Shown: piece after piece, positions 42,201-51,048 of the stretch | How positions within the stretch are numbered: position 1 is the stretch's first letter | How the letters are laid out: every line of letters starts with the position of its first letter | IMG/VR virus record: IMGVR_UViG_3300017991_000090 | Coordinates: 1 to 64,000 of that record | DNA length: 64,000 nt | Reading direction: 5' to 3' (one strand) | Source: a virus | Program-made: the position numbers and the translations under genes | Notes under the pieces: generated by a model | The model's database searches: none | Seen by the model: the letters and a program-made list of their open reading frames with translations, nothing else | Told to the model about the DNA's origin: nothing

Positions 42201-45200
42201 GAAGGCATTTGTGTGGGACAAGATGCTTTCCATGATGGCTGGTTCCGGCATTAATGTGGAGCAGAAAGGGAAAACCTTTACTTTAAAGCCCATGACAGAT
42301 GATGAGATATTAGCAAGGTCAAGGGGCGAGTTAAAACGCCCACAGGAAACATACCGTAAAAAAGACATGTCCCCAATGCGGGAAGGGCTGTATGACCCGG
42401 TTAAAGCTGGTGGAATGTTCGGAGATCACTACACTCATTTTGCTCTTCCGGAAAAAACCCTTAATCCAATTACCGCCGCTGCCACAGCGTCTCTTCTTAA
42501 CATGCCTTTAAAGACTCTCAACAGCGTGATGGATGGTAAGCAGTTTATTGATAAAACAACCGGTGAGATAGTCAAGCCAGGTTCACGGAATGCTATATCT
42601 GGGGGGCCTGCTATTGAAATGATGCTGGAGCGTGTTAATGTTAATAAAGAGCTGAAAAATACTCAGGAGCTGGCCCAGACTATTACCAATCCGTCAGAAC
42701 TAAATAAGGCGCACCGCAAGATTAAGTATCTAAAATCGTTAAAAGACAATAAAATGAAACCAACTGATTACATGGTTTCAAACGTTCTGGTAACACCATC
42801 CAAATACCGTCCGATGGTAGCTATGGGGCCAGACAATGTAATCATAATGTCTGATATCAACAATCTGTATCAGACGGCTGGCCACACTGCAAAAGCGCTC
42901 AAAGGCCTGAAGTCTCAATTGAAGAAAAGTGTCGGAAATGATGATATTGAGAATCTTCAATTGGCAGAGACTCGTGGCGCAATGTACCAGGATTTGAAAG
43001 CGATATCCGGGCTGACCGAACCGACAGCATACCTTCATCGCGTTCAGGATAAGAAGGGTTTTATTACACAGATTGATGGCGGTAAAAAGAAGCAGACCAA
43101 AGAGGGTTTCTTCCAAGACCGGGTGCTTGAGCGCAGGCAGGACTTGGTCGGACGCTCTACCATTATCCTCAATCCCGACCTCGGTGGTGACGAGATTGGT
43201 CTCCCGAAAGACATGGCAACAAAAATGTTCCAGCCATTTATTATGCGTAAATTGATTGGTTGGGGGTATAAGCCTGGTGAGGCCCAAAAGCACATTAAAG
43301 AAAAGTCTCCAATATTCGAGCGGGCACGACAGGTCGTTTCAGATGAGAGGCTCATTATAGCAAACCGGGCACCGACGCTTCATCGGTGGAATATGACAGC
43401 CTTCAAACCAAAGCTGACAGATGGCAAATCCATTGAGGTTCCGTCTGTTGTGATTAAAGAGAATTTCGGCGGAGACTTTGACGGAGATACGTTCCAACTA
43501 CACACTCCGATAAGTGCAAAAGCTCTCCGGGAGGCGGAGGCAATGAAACCGTCAGCCAGTATGCTTAAGACCGGGTATGATTCAGTGCTGAATGCTCCTG
43601 AAGCAGATATGGTTGCTGGCAGCTGGTTAATGTCGAAGGGCAAGGGTGGGCAGAATACAAAACTAAAATTCAAAGATATTGAGGAAGCAAGGTTCGCTTT
43701 TAATAATAATAGGTTTACATACGGTGACACTATAGAGATCAATGGTCGTAAGGCTCCGTTCGGTATGCATGAAATTAATTCTGTTGTTCCAGAAGATACT
43801 CAGAAATGGGATGTTGAGCTTGATTCTAAAAATGTGCAGGATTGGGTTAAAAACGTAACCAAGAAGCACAATGGAAAGGTTGCGCTTGGTCTCGCTGATA
43901 AAATTAAAGATATTGGTAACAATTATGTTACCCAGTATGGATTTACACTCGGGGTCTCTGATACTCTGGCTGACAAAGACCTCAGAAAAACATTGCTGGA
44001 TGAAGCTTATCAGAAATCGCTTGGGCGTTCAGATAGAACTGTGGTCAAGGCGTATTCCGATGCGACAATCAAGGGCAAGAAAAAACTCGAAAAGAAATAC
44101 GGTGATTCGACCATGCTCGGTGTCGGGATACAATCAGGGGCTGGTAAAGGTATTGATAATACCTCTGCTATAACGCTTATGCCCGGTATTGTCATGGATG
44201 CGAATGACCAGCCAATACCGGTTCCGATTACCAAATCATACTCAGAAGGCCTAAATACTTCAGGGTATTGGGCCGCTGCTCATGGAGCCCGCGGCGGAAG
44301 TATTAAGAAATCAGTTCAGTCTTATATGCCGGGCTGGCTGACAAAAGACCTGATGAACTCAATCTACGAAACGCGCATCCATAATGATGAGCCAGTAGAT
44401 GTTGAGGGTGTCGAATACAAGATTGATGATAAGAAGGCTATAATGAACCGATACCTTGCCCGTGATGTTAAAGACACCGGTGGTAAGATTATCGCCAAGC
44501 GCAATGAGCTTATTGACAGCGACACGATGAACAAGATGGTTCAGAATAAAGTCAAAAGTATATTTATCCAATCGCCCCTTACCGACCCAACACCAGGAGA
44601 CGGGTTCTCAAGCTGGTCATATGGCACGGATTATGAGGGTAAGCGTCACAATATCGGTGACAATATCGGTGTAATCTCTGCCCATACAATTACCGAGCCG
44701 TCACTTAACCTTGCCATGAAATCGTTTCATACCGGCGGCGCTTTTAAAGGTGATGATACACACCAGAAAGGTACCCGCTTCGACCAGCTGGACAGAACAT
44801 TGCGGTTTACCAGAAACCTTCCGGACAAGGCTACCCTTTCAGATATGAGCGGAGAGGTAAAGAGTATTTCCAAGTCTCCTATTGGAGGTTGGGACGTTGT
44901 CTTATCTGATGGAAAGAAAGAAACCAACCGGTATATTGACCCGAACAATCGCGTCTCGGTAAAGAGGGGTGACAGGATTAAGATGGGAGACAAGCTGTCA
45001 ACTGGAACTCCCAGTGCTCACGATATGTTGAAATACAAAGGTATGAAAGATACTCAAAAGTTCCTGGTCGAACAGATTGATGACATTAATGAGGGTAAGC
45101 TCGACCGTAGAGATATTGAAACAATTGTCCGTGGGATTACCAATACAACAAGAGTGCTTGACCCTGGCTCCAGCGCATATACCCCTCACGACATCGCCCC

Positions 45201-45579
45201 TCTTACTGCCGTAGAGCATTATAACAATAATAACGAGAAGGAAGAAGATATTGAGCAGTCTGAGGGAGACCATCTCGCTCAGAATTATGGCACGCACAAA
45301 AAGCATCAGAAAATTGATAAGAGAACAATCGACGACCTCGGCAAAAAGGGTGTTAAGCGGGTCAAGGTCTTTAAGGATAGAATTAAACACGAGCCGTTCT
45401 TAACGCCGGCGGGTATCAGTGCGAAGGCTGCGTCTTCAGAAGACTGGATTGCACGCCTTGCTCATAACAGAATTAGAAAAGTTCTGGAAGAAGGTACCAC
45501 TCAGGGTTGGAAAACTACAATCGACCCGAAGAAAGGGCACCCGATCCCTCAGTACGTGACAGGAGAATACACATGGTAA
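39235..45579 (+). CDS. Single-chain DNA-dependent RNA polymerase (fused beta and beta')
   Basis: The 2114-residue product joins both large subunits of a bacterial-type RNA polymerase. Beta-like signatures: T-D-R-G-T-F-L-V-K-G-N-E-Y near residue 117, G-Y-N-Y-E-D-S-A near 654, and S-G-L-H-G-N-K-H near 797. Beta'-like signatures: N-R-A-P-T-L-H-R near 1377, the catalytic loop D1414-F-D1416-G-D1418 that holds the metal ion, and A-H-T-I-T-E-P-S-L-N-L with F-H-T-G-G near 1831 (bridge helix/trigger loop region). All three catalytic Asp are present. No separate alpha, omega or sigma gene is seen here. It would transcribe phage genes independently of the host enzyme; whether it is packaged in the virion is unknown. 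Confidence 0.92.
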   Translation: MPDSKQKVLQKLSKMDADARSNVLMNTTVSGTVQRILESVEDDEVKLKVNKIWVDRKHNNKDISAQQSVRNKGQIWGNDLRADLEFVDKTTGKVVDRVPNIKVTNIPKITDRGTFLVKGNEYQFTKQSRLKPGVYTKRQTNGEISSFFNVDKTVDFERGFNNNFKINFNPEKKTFTMGYGSKNIPLINALRMVGVSEKELTDRWGKSVYEANSKAYDKHATRDQNKLYEAIFGRPPATGTPTAKINEEIKERLFVTGLDPETTQVTLGKPYKNVNKNVLLDASNKIIGIHKGDVEGDDREALIFKSFYDIEDHVREKLVKNSGKIINNIKYKLKKNKQINKSISSQVFDPFVIGVVTSSQLSNPPNQTNTMSIIGEGSKFTVMGEGGIGTTNAITNETRQISNSEAGFIDPLHTPEGPGIGVAVHSTVDTIKVGNDLYSRFLSPKGETVMMRPMDTWGKNIAFPDEYDTSRKVPKPKKRKVRVINKGDIKEVAASKVDSIIASPSGMFDTSANSIPFLNSIQGNRGLTASKMQEQALPLKYREQPVVNIVDENGMSIGGMMAETMALPKSPAAGTVTKVTPGKITITDKKGAAHDVQLYNNFSLNSESFIHNEPLVKEGDKVKSGQTLADNNFTKDGKVAIGTNLRVAYLPYKGYNYEDSAVMSESGAKKLTSLHMRDFKVKRSAKGTFSRDKFKAYYPEEANAEQLSKLDKDGVIKKGQKVARDDILIAHMERRVPTADDKALGRLDKQLMKDMTNNAIKWDNDHVGKVTNVEKHGNSVLVSIKTEEPLREADKISGLHGNKHIISKILPDHEMPYDPKTGKHIELTMNPIGVSNRINTSQILENAAGKIADKSGKQYKVLNFSGEDNSQKVMDDLKKWGLDDKDILIDPETGKPFLNPVANGKSNILKLEHIVEHKFSSRYKDGYDANEQPVAGGKTGGKNLARMEMAAMLARGANENLKEMFQIKGQKNDEFWEAMETGQSLPPPKKAFVWDKMLSMMAGSGINVEQKGKTFTLKPMTDDEILARSRGELKRPQETYRKKDMSPMREGLYDPVKAGGMFGDHYTHFALPEKTLNPITAAATASLLNMPLKTLNSVMDGKQFIDKTTGEIVKPGSRNAISGGPAIEMMLERVNVNKELKNTQELAQTITNPSELNKAHRKIKYLKSLKDNKMKPTDYMVSNVLVTPSKYRPMVAMGPDNVIIMSDINNLYQTAGHTAKALKGLKSQLKKSVGNDDIENLQLAETRGAMYQDLKAISGLTEPTAYLHRVQDKKGFITQIDGGKKKQTKEGFFQDRVLERRQDLVGRSTIILNPDLGGDEIGLPKDMATKMFQPFIMRKLIGWGYKPGEAQKHIKEKSPIFERARQVVSDERLIIANRAPTLHRWNMTAFKPKLTDGKSIEVPSVVIKENFGGDFDGDTFQLHTPISAKALREAEAMKPSASMLKTGYDSVLNAPEADMVAGSWLMSKGKGGQNTKLKFKDIEEARFAFNNNRFTYGDTIEINGRKAPFGMHEINSVVPEDTQKWDVELDSKNVQDWVKNVTKKHNGKVALGLADKIKDIGNNYVTQYGFTLGVSDTLADKDLRKTLLDEAYQKSLGRSDRTVVKAYSDATIKGKKKLEKKYGDSTMLGVGIQSGAGKGIDNTSAITLMPGIVMDANDQPIPVPITKSYSEGLNTSGYWAAAHGARGGSIKKSVQSYMPGWLTKDLMNSIYETRIHNDEPVDVEGVEYKIDDKKAIMNRYLARDVKDTGGKIIAKRNELIDSDTMNKMVQNKVKSIFIQSPLTDPTPGDGFSSWSYGTDYEGKRHNIGDNIGVISAHTITEPSLNLAMKSFHTGGAFKGDDTHQKGTRFDQLDRTLRFTRNLPDKATLSDMSGEVKSISKSPIGGWDVVLSDGKKETNRYIDPNNRVSVKRGDRIKMGDKLSTGTPSAHDMLKYKGMKDTQKFLVEQIDDINEGKLDRRDIETIVRGITNTTRVLDPGSSAYTPHDIAPLTAVEHYNNNNEKEEDIEQSEGDHLAQNYGTHKKHQKIDKRTIDDLGKKGVKRVKVFKDRIKHEPFLTPAGISAKAASSEDWIARLAHNRIRKVLEEGTTQGWKTTIDPKKGHPIPQYVTGEYTW

Positions 45580-46376
45580 TTTATGATGATATTTACAACG
45601 CCGCCTTTATTGACGAGCTTGAGAAATTGTCTGGCTGCAAAAGCCATAAAGGTGTTAAGCCTAAAAAAACAAAGCCTATTGAAAAAGTTGCCGGTAGATA
45701 TGAAACAATATTAGAGCGTGCCGGCACACCATTGGTGGCGGGTTTAATGGGACTTGGTCTTGGTGGTTCTGTATTTGGCACAATAGCTCAAAAGAAAATT
45801 GAAGATATCACCCCTGAATTTGCTAAAAAGATGGAGCAGTCTTCTGCCAGTGTGAGAGACTTAAGAAAAAAAGTAAAAGAATTGCATCCTGAAGTTTCAG
45901 TAATTACCAAGAAAAAAGAGCTTAAGAAAATGAAGGACGTCAATGTGCTGAGAAAAATACTGCTCGGTATGTTTACTCCTATTGAAGAGAACGCATTGTA
46001 TTCATCCAGTAAGAAAAGCCCTATTGTAATACTTCCAGACACTGGTAAAATTAATAAGTACGTTCTCGGGCATGAGCTGGGCCACCATCGATCATATAAA
46101 GAGTTGCAGGACAAAGGGCTCTTGACTAAAATAAAAAGACATTTCGAGCCCGATTTAAAAGAAGAGCATAGGGCGTGGGAACTCTCTCCATTTGCCGGGC
46201 AGAAGCGTGAAGAGAAAATAAAAGAACTTGCCCTGCAAACTTATACTGAAGCTGATAAGGCCGGTAAACGGGCAAGAGCCACTGCTCTTGCGGTTGCTGC
46301 TCCAACTGCTGTTGTGGTTAATAAAGATTTGATTGTTGACGCAGTAAAGAAACTCAAAAAAATAGTAAAAAAGTAG
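45573..46376 (+). CDS. HExxH metalloprotease-like membrane-associated protein
   Basis: A 267-residue product. The start at 45573 is chosen for AGGAGA six bases upstream; it overlaps the polymerase stop. Residues 11-20 (A-F-I-D-E-L-E-K-L-S) match a short tag recurring in virion genes here. Residues 52-72 are a Gly-rich hydrophobic segment. H167-E168-x2-H171 in L-G-H-E-L-G-H-H, with E-E-H-R-A-W-E about 27 residues later, resembles a zinc metalloprotease (gluzincin-like) centre. The C-terminus has a second Ala/Val-rich segment. It may act on the cell envelope or on virion proteins; the substrate is unknown. Confidence 0.6.
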   Translation: MVIYDDIYNAAFIDELEKLSGCKSHKGVKPKKTKPIEKVAGRYETILERAGTPLVAGLMGLGLGGSVFGTIAQKKIEDITPEFAKKMEQSSASVRDLRKKVKELHPEVSVITKKKELKKMKDVNVLRKILLGMFTPIEENALYSSSKKSPIVILPDTGKINKYVLGHELGHHRSYKELQDKGLLTKIKRHFEPDLKEEHRAWELSPFAGQKREEKIKELALQTYTEADKAGKRARATALAVAAPTAVVVNKDLIVDAVKKLKKIVKK

Positions 46377-46381
46377 GTATT

Positions 46382-46687
46382 ATGAATCAAAATGTAATGA
46401 CAGCCTTTTCTGGCGCAATGATAAAACTTGCCAAGAAAAGCTCATTCGAAATTCTGAAGAAGTATAAAGTTCCTCTCACCCCAGAGGAGCGATCAACTGT
46501 AATGAAAAGGGGGGCTGTATGGCACCATGGCCCAAATGGTGAAGAGACCCCAGCTGTATGGAAATCTCATAACCCTAAAACTAAAAAGACAACTTATATT
46601 ACAAACACTCACCGGGCGTACAATGCTCGACCGACGCTCCGTGGAGCAATCAGTCGTTATCATAAATTTATCAAAGGTACTGCATAA
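46382..46687 (+). CDS. Small conserved-looking phage protein
   Basis: A 101-residue basic product. The first residues include A-F-S-G-A-M-I-K-L-A, similar to the N-terminal tag of the gene before. The rest contains K-R-G-A-V-W-H-H-G-P-N-G, then P-A-V-W-K, then Y-I-T-N-T-H-R-A-Y-N-A-R-P-T-L. To my recollection this pattern is a widespread small phage protein of unknown role. It follows the metalloprotease-like gene by five bases in the virion operon. Confidence 0.5.
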   Translation: MNQNVMTAFSGAMIKLAKKSSFEILKKYKVPLTPEERSTVMKRGAVWHHGPNGEETPAVWKSHNPKTKKTTYITNTHRAYNARPTLRGAISRYHKFIKGTA

Positions 46688-46690
46688 TTT

Positions 46691-48061
46691 ATGAATCATC
46701 CAACCGACACCATTAGCCAGACCCCTGTTCAGTGTATGTGCAGTGGTATTATAACCAATAAGCTCGAAGATGAGGAGTCATACGAGGTCAGCTTGTATGA
46801 TTCTCCCATGCTTGGTTTTGCAGGGCCAGTCAATGCTACTCTTATGTACAGCCCAGGAACAGATGGTAATTTTAAAAAGGGTGACTATGTAAAATTAATG
46901 GTCAGTTTTGCATTTGGTGGTGCGAAGAATGATTATGAAGGTGTTATGGCCGGAGGTAATCATTACATTTTAGGAATGTTCAATGAGCGCACCATGGCCA
47001 CCAAAAGGGTGGAGAACCCATTGTCAGAAAACAGTCCTGACCATATGAGGTATCTGAACGCAAAAAGCGATGCTGGACTCGTTGCTACTGATAGTGGTGA
47101 TGTGGTCATGGCGTCAGGTGGCGCAATACAGTTTGTTTTAAAACCGTTCGGCTACGGCTTATCACGCAATATGAGTTACCTTGTTGCTCAGAACCATTTC
47201 CGTATCGTTTCTCATAACCCACCTAATTATTTCGCCAGAGAGCATTTCGGCATGTATGACGGTGATAATGTTGAGGATGAAAGCGGTAGGATTTCTGAGG
47301 AAGACTTCCCGGTAATTTACCGGAGGTTTGTTACTCAGACCAGGTCGCCATATAATTGGGTTTCTACCTGCGAAGGGGCTTATGCGCCGTGGGTGGGGGC
47401 AAATATGGATGAGCCATCCGTGACCAAAAACAAAGACGTTTTGTTTACCAAAATTGTAAACTTTAGAGACACCCGGGCCACAATAGAAATCGGAAAGCCA
47501 GGCGATGAGTTTGTAAATATCCGCGTCGATGATGTCAAAGACAATGAGAAGACGGTGCCGGTGTCTCCAGGCGCAACACCAGCCCTTGTCGGAAACCGGT
47601 TTAAGCTGACAATCAGCGATAAAGGTGAGCTTGATCTGAGGGCTGCGAGCCAGGCCAAGCCCGCTGAGAACCTGAATGCATTTCATTTAAAGATTGATGA
47701 AGACGGCCTGACTATACATTCCAAGGGTCGCATCTCTCTGTCTCATGGTGATAATGATGAGAGTAACAACTCAATTGTTCTTGACCCGTCAAATGGTATT
47801 GATATTACCGCCTTGAACGGGGTGAGGATAAATAAGCAGGAAATTCTTTTAAATTCATTTCTTGAATTTTTAAGCACGTATAGAAAACTGTGGTGTCAGG
47901 TAACATCCCCTGGCGGCCCGGCATTTATACACCCTGCTATTGAACCCATCTTCGATGCTGGGATTAAAAAGTTTGCTAAAAATGGAGGATTTACATCAAT
48001 CGGTAAAGATAAAGCGGCGTCAGGTTTGATTAGAGACCGTGATAGATTTCCTACGGTTTAA
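46691..48061 (+). CDS. Virion protein, possible baseplate spike-like
   Basis: A 456-residue beta-rich product beginning three bases after the previous stop. Residues about 10-75 have an OB-like run with F-K-K-G-D-Y-V-K-L-M-V. The C-terminal third includes D-E-D-G-L-T-I-H-S-K-G-R-I-S-L and N-G-I-D-I-T-A-L-N-G-V, short repeats like the spike-type beta-helix strands of phage baseplate hubs. This suggests a spike or hub protein, but no diagnostic zinc-binding tip was found, so the assignment is tentative. Confidence 0.4.
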   Translation: MNHPTDTISQTPVQCMCSGIITNKLEDEESYEVSLYDSPMLGFAGPVNATLMYSPGTDGNFKKGDYVKLMVSFAFGGAKNDYEGVMAGGNHYILGMFNERTMATKRVENPLSENSPDHMRYLNAKSDAGLVATDSGDVVMASGGAIQFVLKPFGYGLSRNMSYLVAQNHFRIVSHNPPNYFAREHFGMYDGDNVEDESGRISEEDFPVIYRRFVTQTRSPYNWVSTCEGAYAPWVGANMDEPSVTKNKDVLFTKIVNFRDTRATIEIGKPGDEFVNIRVDDVKDNEKTVPVSPGATPALVGNRFKLTISDKGELDLRAASQAKPAENLNAFHLKIDEDGLTIHSKGRISLSHGDNDESNNSIVLDPSNGIDITALNGVRINKQEILLNSFLEFLSTYRKLWCQVTSPGGPAFIHPAIEPIFDAGIKKFAKNGGFTSIGKDKAASGLIRDRDRFPTV

Positions 48062-48079
48062 ATTTAATCGGCTGTGAAT

Positions 48080-48108
48080 TTGAATTAAGTTAAATTATAT
48101 TATATAAT
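48080..48108 (+). promoter_or_regulatory. Putative sigma-70-like promoter
   Basis: TTGAAT (48080-48085), a 17-base spacer and perfect TATAAT (48103-48108), 14 bases before the GTG start at 48122. Confidence 0.55.
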
Positions 48109-48121
48109 ATGAGAGGTTAAG

Positions 48122-48439
48122 GTGCCTTTAATAAGAAAAACCGAATCAATTGTCGGCAAGCAGGTTGTTGGCGATGTAACGAAATTCGTGCGTGATAACG
48201 CAGAGGCGCTTGAACGAGAGGCGTTCAGCAAAAAAGAAAAGTTCGAAATGACACTTGAGGAAAGTGCTAAACACCTGTCTCATGCAATAGCTTACGGTAT
48301 ATCAAAAGTATTATCGCATCAATTGGTTTCAACAGCTTTTGCCCAGGGAATATGCCCTGTTGGTGGTGATGTGCCGCCATATCAGGTTGGAAATAAAATA
48401 TTTGATGCACTGAACGGCGTTACCAAGGAAAAGTCATGA
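48122..48439 (+). CDS. Small virion-region protein, paralog 1
   Basis: A 105-residue product starting at GTG, with GAGG upstream. It resembles the next gene's product throughout: the shared core is E/K-S-I-V/M-G, then K-F-V/I-x-D-N, then A-I-A/V-Y-G-I/T-S, with the same spacing and a similar end. The two are likely tandem duplicates. No known fold was seen. It may be a small structural protein. Confidence 0.5.
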   Translation: MPLIRKTESIVGKQVVGDVTKFVRDNAEALEREAFSKKEKFEMTLEESAKHLSHAIAYGISKVLSHQLVSTAFAQGICPVGGDVPPYQVGNKIFDALNGVTKEKS

Positions 48440-48744
48440 CCCAGGAGCGGTTTACAAAATCAATAATGGGTCAATACCTTGAGCCTAAGATTTATAAATT
48501 TATCATGGATAATATAAATCACTTAAGGAACCGCCGTGATGTGGATATAGAGATAGGATCTGAATTGATAGCAAACGCAATAGTGTATGGAACATCTTTA
48601 GCACTTTCAAGCAACATAATGAAAGCTGCACTTGCTGTCGGAATAACACCATTACCAGTTGCCCCAGCCACAGTTACTCCAGGTGGGCCAATTGGACTAT
48701 GGATGTATCAAACCCTGAAACCAAGTGTTATAAAAGAAACATAA
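48436..48744 (+). CDS. Small virion-region protein, paralog 2
   Basis: A 102-residue product overlapping the previous stop by four bases (ATGA). It aligns by eye along its full length with the preceding protein (I-x-G then K-F-I-M-D-N, later A-N-A-I-V-Y-G-T-S). The C-terminal part has a Pro-rich turn (P-L-P-V-A-P-A). The function is unknown. Confidence 0.5.
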   Translation: MTQERFTKSIMGQYLEPKIYKFIMDNINHLRNRRDVDIEIGSELIANAIVYGTSLALSSNIMKAALAVGITPLPVAPATVTPGGPIGLWMYQTLKPSVIKET

Positions 48745-48759
48745 ACAAGGACATAAAAT

Positions 48760-50946
48760 ATGGTTACTGTACATGATGCCGTCAATCCGCCAACATTAAC
48801 GAAGGTAGCTAATTACGAGCTGCCTAACAATGTGGCAGAATGGAACGAGGAAATCCTCGACCAATTTATTGAGCAGGTCAATTACCTGCCAAAAGAATTT
48901 GGCGTTGATATTTCAGTAAAGTCAGTTGACGAAAATGAAGGATACGCCAAAGGGAGTATAATCGTATCGTACCAGGGAAGGCAAATCAACTTTCCAATTA
49001 TTGTCAAGGATTACCAGCTGAGCCCGTTCGACGTCTTCGTATACAAAGAAAAGGGTGAGAACAAATTCGTCTCAGCAAACCTTGATAATATCAAAAAGGT
49101 TCTCTCTTCAACGAAGATTGGCAAGGTTGAAAATAAAATTAAGGGTGGTCAGTATCCGGGAATAAAGCGCCCCGGTGGAATCCTCCCTAAAGAGACCATT
49201 GACATCAATGACCTTATGAATTCATATGACTATCCTGAATTCTCCAAGATGTCAGGATGGCCTTTATACGCTGACACAGAGGCGATGGAAAAGCTCGCTA
49301 TCCAGATGGAGTCAGATGCAGATGTTGGCGAATCTTTCGTTGATAACACCGGCGACCTGATAGGGAACATCATAGAGCTTAATAAAAATAAAAAGCGTAT
49401 CATTAGCGACGACCATAAAGAAGGTATCCTTGACCTTAAAAACGTCGTCAAAGCAAAACGCGCCGTGGTTGTTCTGGATTCTCAGCTGTTTGATGTGAAC
49501 AGCCTCAAACCTGTTGAAGCTCCATCAGTGTGTGAGGTCAGGCTGTATCAATATCCAACCATGGAAGACTATATCGAAAGCGGTAGCACAATGGCTGGAA
49601 GGTTCCTTGCCACCATGAACGGTAAAGCCGTCCCTGGTATCGTTATTGATTATAAAGACAGTTATGACCTGAGAAATGAACCAATAGGATGCGTACCATC
49701 CACATGCGATGACGATGCGACCAAGGATAAAAAGAAGGTTCGCAACCGCCGCGATCAGGTCTTCATTTCGCTTGATGGCAGGTACTACTGTCGATACAAT
49801 GACTATGAGAAAACCGGTATTGGTTTTTATGGCTCAAGCGTCCTCGGCCAGGATGGTGCGATGGAAAAAGCCATCGGCATCCTCCGTGATAAAACCAGCG
49901 ATTGTTTTACCAACATAAATCGTGAAAATAAAAATGACGGCTCAGACAAGCTGTTTAAGCCGAATGAGGAGCGTGAAGACGGTAAGAAAGAATACCATGG
50001 CGGCGTATGCTGTGGTGGTCTGTATGGAAATCTTTTCGTGATTTACGGCTCCAAAGATGCGTATGAATGCACATCGTTCGGCGGCAGGTTCCGCAAATAC
50101 CGCGTCAACGATATCAATGTTTTTGTATCAGCAGAAGACGCAGTTGTTCCTGCTAATGTTGCCGGAATACAGCGTGTCAGCGATGTAAAAGATCCTGTCT
50201 ACAAAATGGTTCTCGGAAAGGTGAGAAATATATACCTTGTCCCTGAAGGGTCTCTTATTATCAATTCAGGATTTATGCAGTCGCTGAACAATGGTGACAT
50301 TATGAAGCCCGACAAACCGATATGTCAGATGTATGAAGATGCTGCGATTAATAAAGTGGCCCTGCTTATCCAGGACAACGCTTATACTATCACCGGCGAA
50401 CCGTTCGAACCGTTAAAGAAAGTGGCTAAAATTAACGGCACCGGCCTTGACACAAAGCAGACAATCACAGCGCTTAATACAATGGGTGTCGAAACTGAAA
50501 TAGCCAAGACAGCAATGAAGGTGGCCTTGAACCGGGCAACTGATGACGATGTCGCTGATAAGGCTGTCACCATATGGGGAGTGTGTGACGATTACATCAA
50601 TACCGGTGTGGTGAAGGAGCTTGAAAAGCAGGCCAGAGTCAAGAAAATCCTTAAACAGATGTGTGACGAAATGAGGGTAGACCTGGTTAAAGAGGCAAGC
50701 GCCCTTGATGACCCTGAAGCTGTCGACGTTGTGCTGTCGTTGAATTTTATCAATGAGGACAGTCTGAGGGGTTATATTGACAACCTGCGTACAATGAAGG
50801 ATGTCTCCAACAACCTTGCCGAGCTGCTGATAGCATCACGGATGGGCCTGAAAGATATTGATGAAAGCGCTGTGAAAAAGGCTATGGACGGCCTCAACAA
50901 GGTGATTCTTAATCTCGAAAGTGTAAAGCTGGCCGTTGAAGGTTAG
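48760..50946 (+). CDS. Large virion protein of unknown function (728 aa)
   Basis: The product is acidic and multi-domain. A beta-rich N-terminal part (Y-Q-G-R-Q-I-N-F-P-I-I-V-K-D-Y) leads into a charged linker. Several Cys appear in the middle (I-G-C-V-P-S-T-C and G-G-V-C-C-G-G). The last ~200 residues are helical. Two A-M-E-K-L-A/A-M-E-K-A-I steps occur. It is the last gene of the RNA-polymerase operon, before a clear terminator. The role is unknown; a large internal or structural protein is likely. Confidence 0.5.
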   Translation: MVTVHDAVNPPTLTKVANYELPNNVAEWNEEILDQFIEQVNYLPKEFGVDISVKSVDENEGYAKGSIIVSYQGRQINFPIIVKDYQLSPFDVFVYKEKGENKFVSANLDNIKKVLSSTKIGKVENKIKGGQYPGIKRPGGILPKETIDINDLMNSYDYPEFSKMSGWPLYADTEAMEKLAIQMESDADVGESFVDNTGDLIGNIIELNKNKKRIISDDHKEGILDLKNVVKAKRAVVVLDSQLFDVNSLKPVEAPSVCEVRLYQYPTMEDYIESGSTMAGRFLATMNGKAVPGIVIDYKDSYDLRNEPIGCVPSTCDDDATKDKKKVRNRRDQVFISLDGRYYCRYNDYEKTGIGFYGSSVLGQDGAMEKAIGILRDKTSDCFTNINRENKNDGSDKLFKPNEEREDGKKEYHGGVCCGGLYGNLFVIYGSKDAYECTSFGGRFRKYRVNDINVFVSAEDAVVPANVAGIQRVSDVKDPVYKMVLGKVRNIYLVPEGSLIINSGFMQSLNNGDIMKPDKPICQMYEDAAINKVALLIQDNAYTITGEPFEPLKKVAKINGTGLDTKQTITALNTMGVETEIAKTAMKVALNRATDDDVADKAVTIWGVCDDYINTGVVKELEKQARVKKILKQMCDEMRVDLVKEASALDDPEAVDVVLSLNFINEDSLRGYIDNLRTMKDVSNNLAELLIASRMGLKDIDESAVKKAMDGLNKVILNLESVKLAVEG

Positions 50947-50982
50947 CACGTTGCTTTATCCTTTTTAAATAATTGAGCAATT

Positions 50983-51005
50983 GGCCCGGTCTAACCGGGC
51001 CTTTT
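50983..51005 (+). terminator. Intrinsic terminator of the RNA polymerase operon
   Basis: GGCCCGGT-CTA-ACCGGGCC (50983-51001) is followed by TTTT, 37 bases after the stop at 50946. Confidence 0.85.
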
Positions 51006-51017
51006 GTATTAATAGCT

Positions 51018-51046
51018 AAAAAAAAAGCCTTCGGTCGGGAAGGCTT
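51018..51046 (-). terminator. Intrinsic terminator of the retron-like operon
   Basis: On the minus strand AAGCCTTC-CCGACC-GAAGGCTT (51046-51025) is followed by a run of T residues and AGCTA. It starts three bases after the a2 arm of the candidate msr-msd RNA. Confidence 0.85.
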
Positions 51047-51048
51047 AA

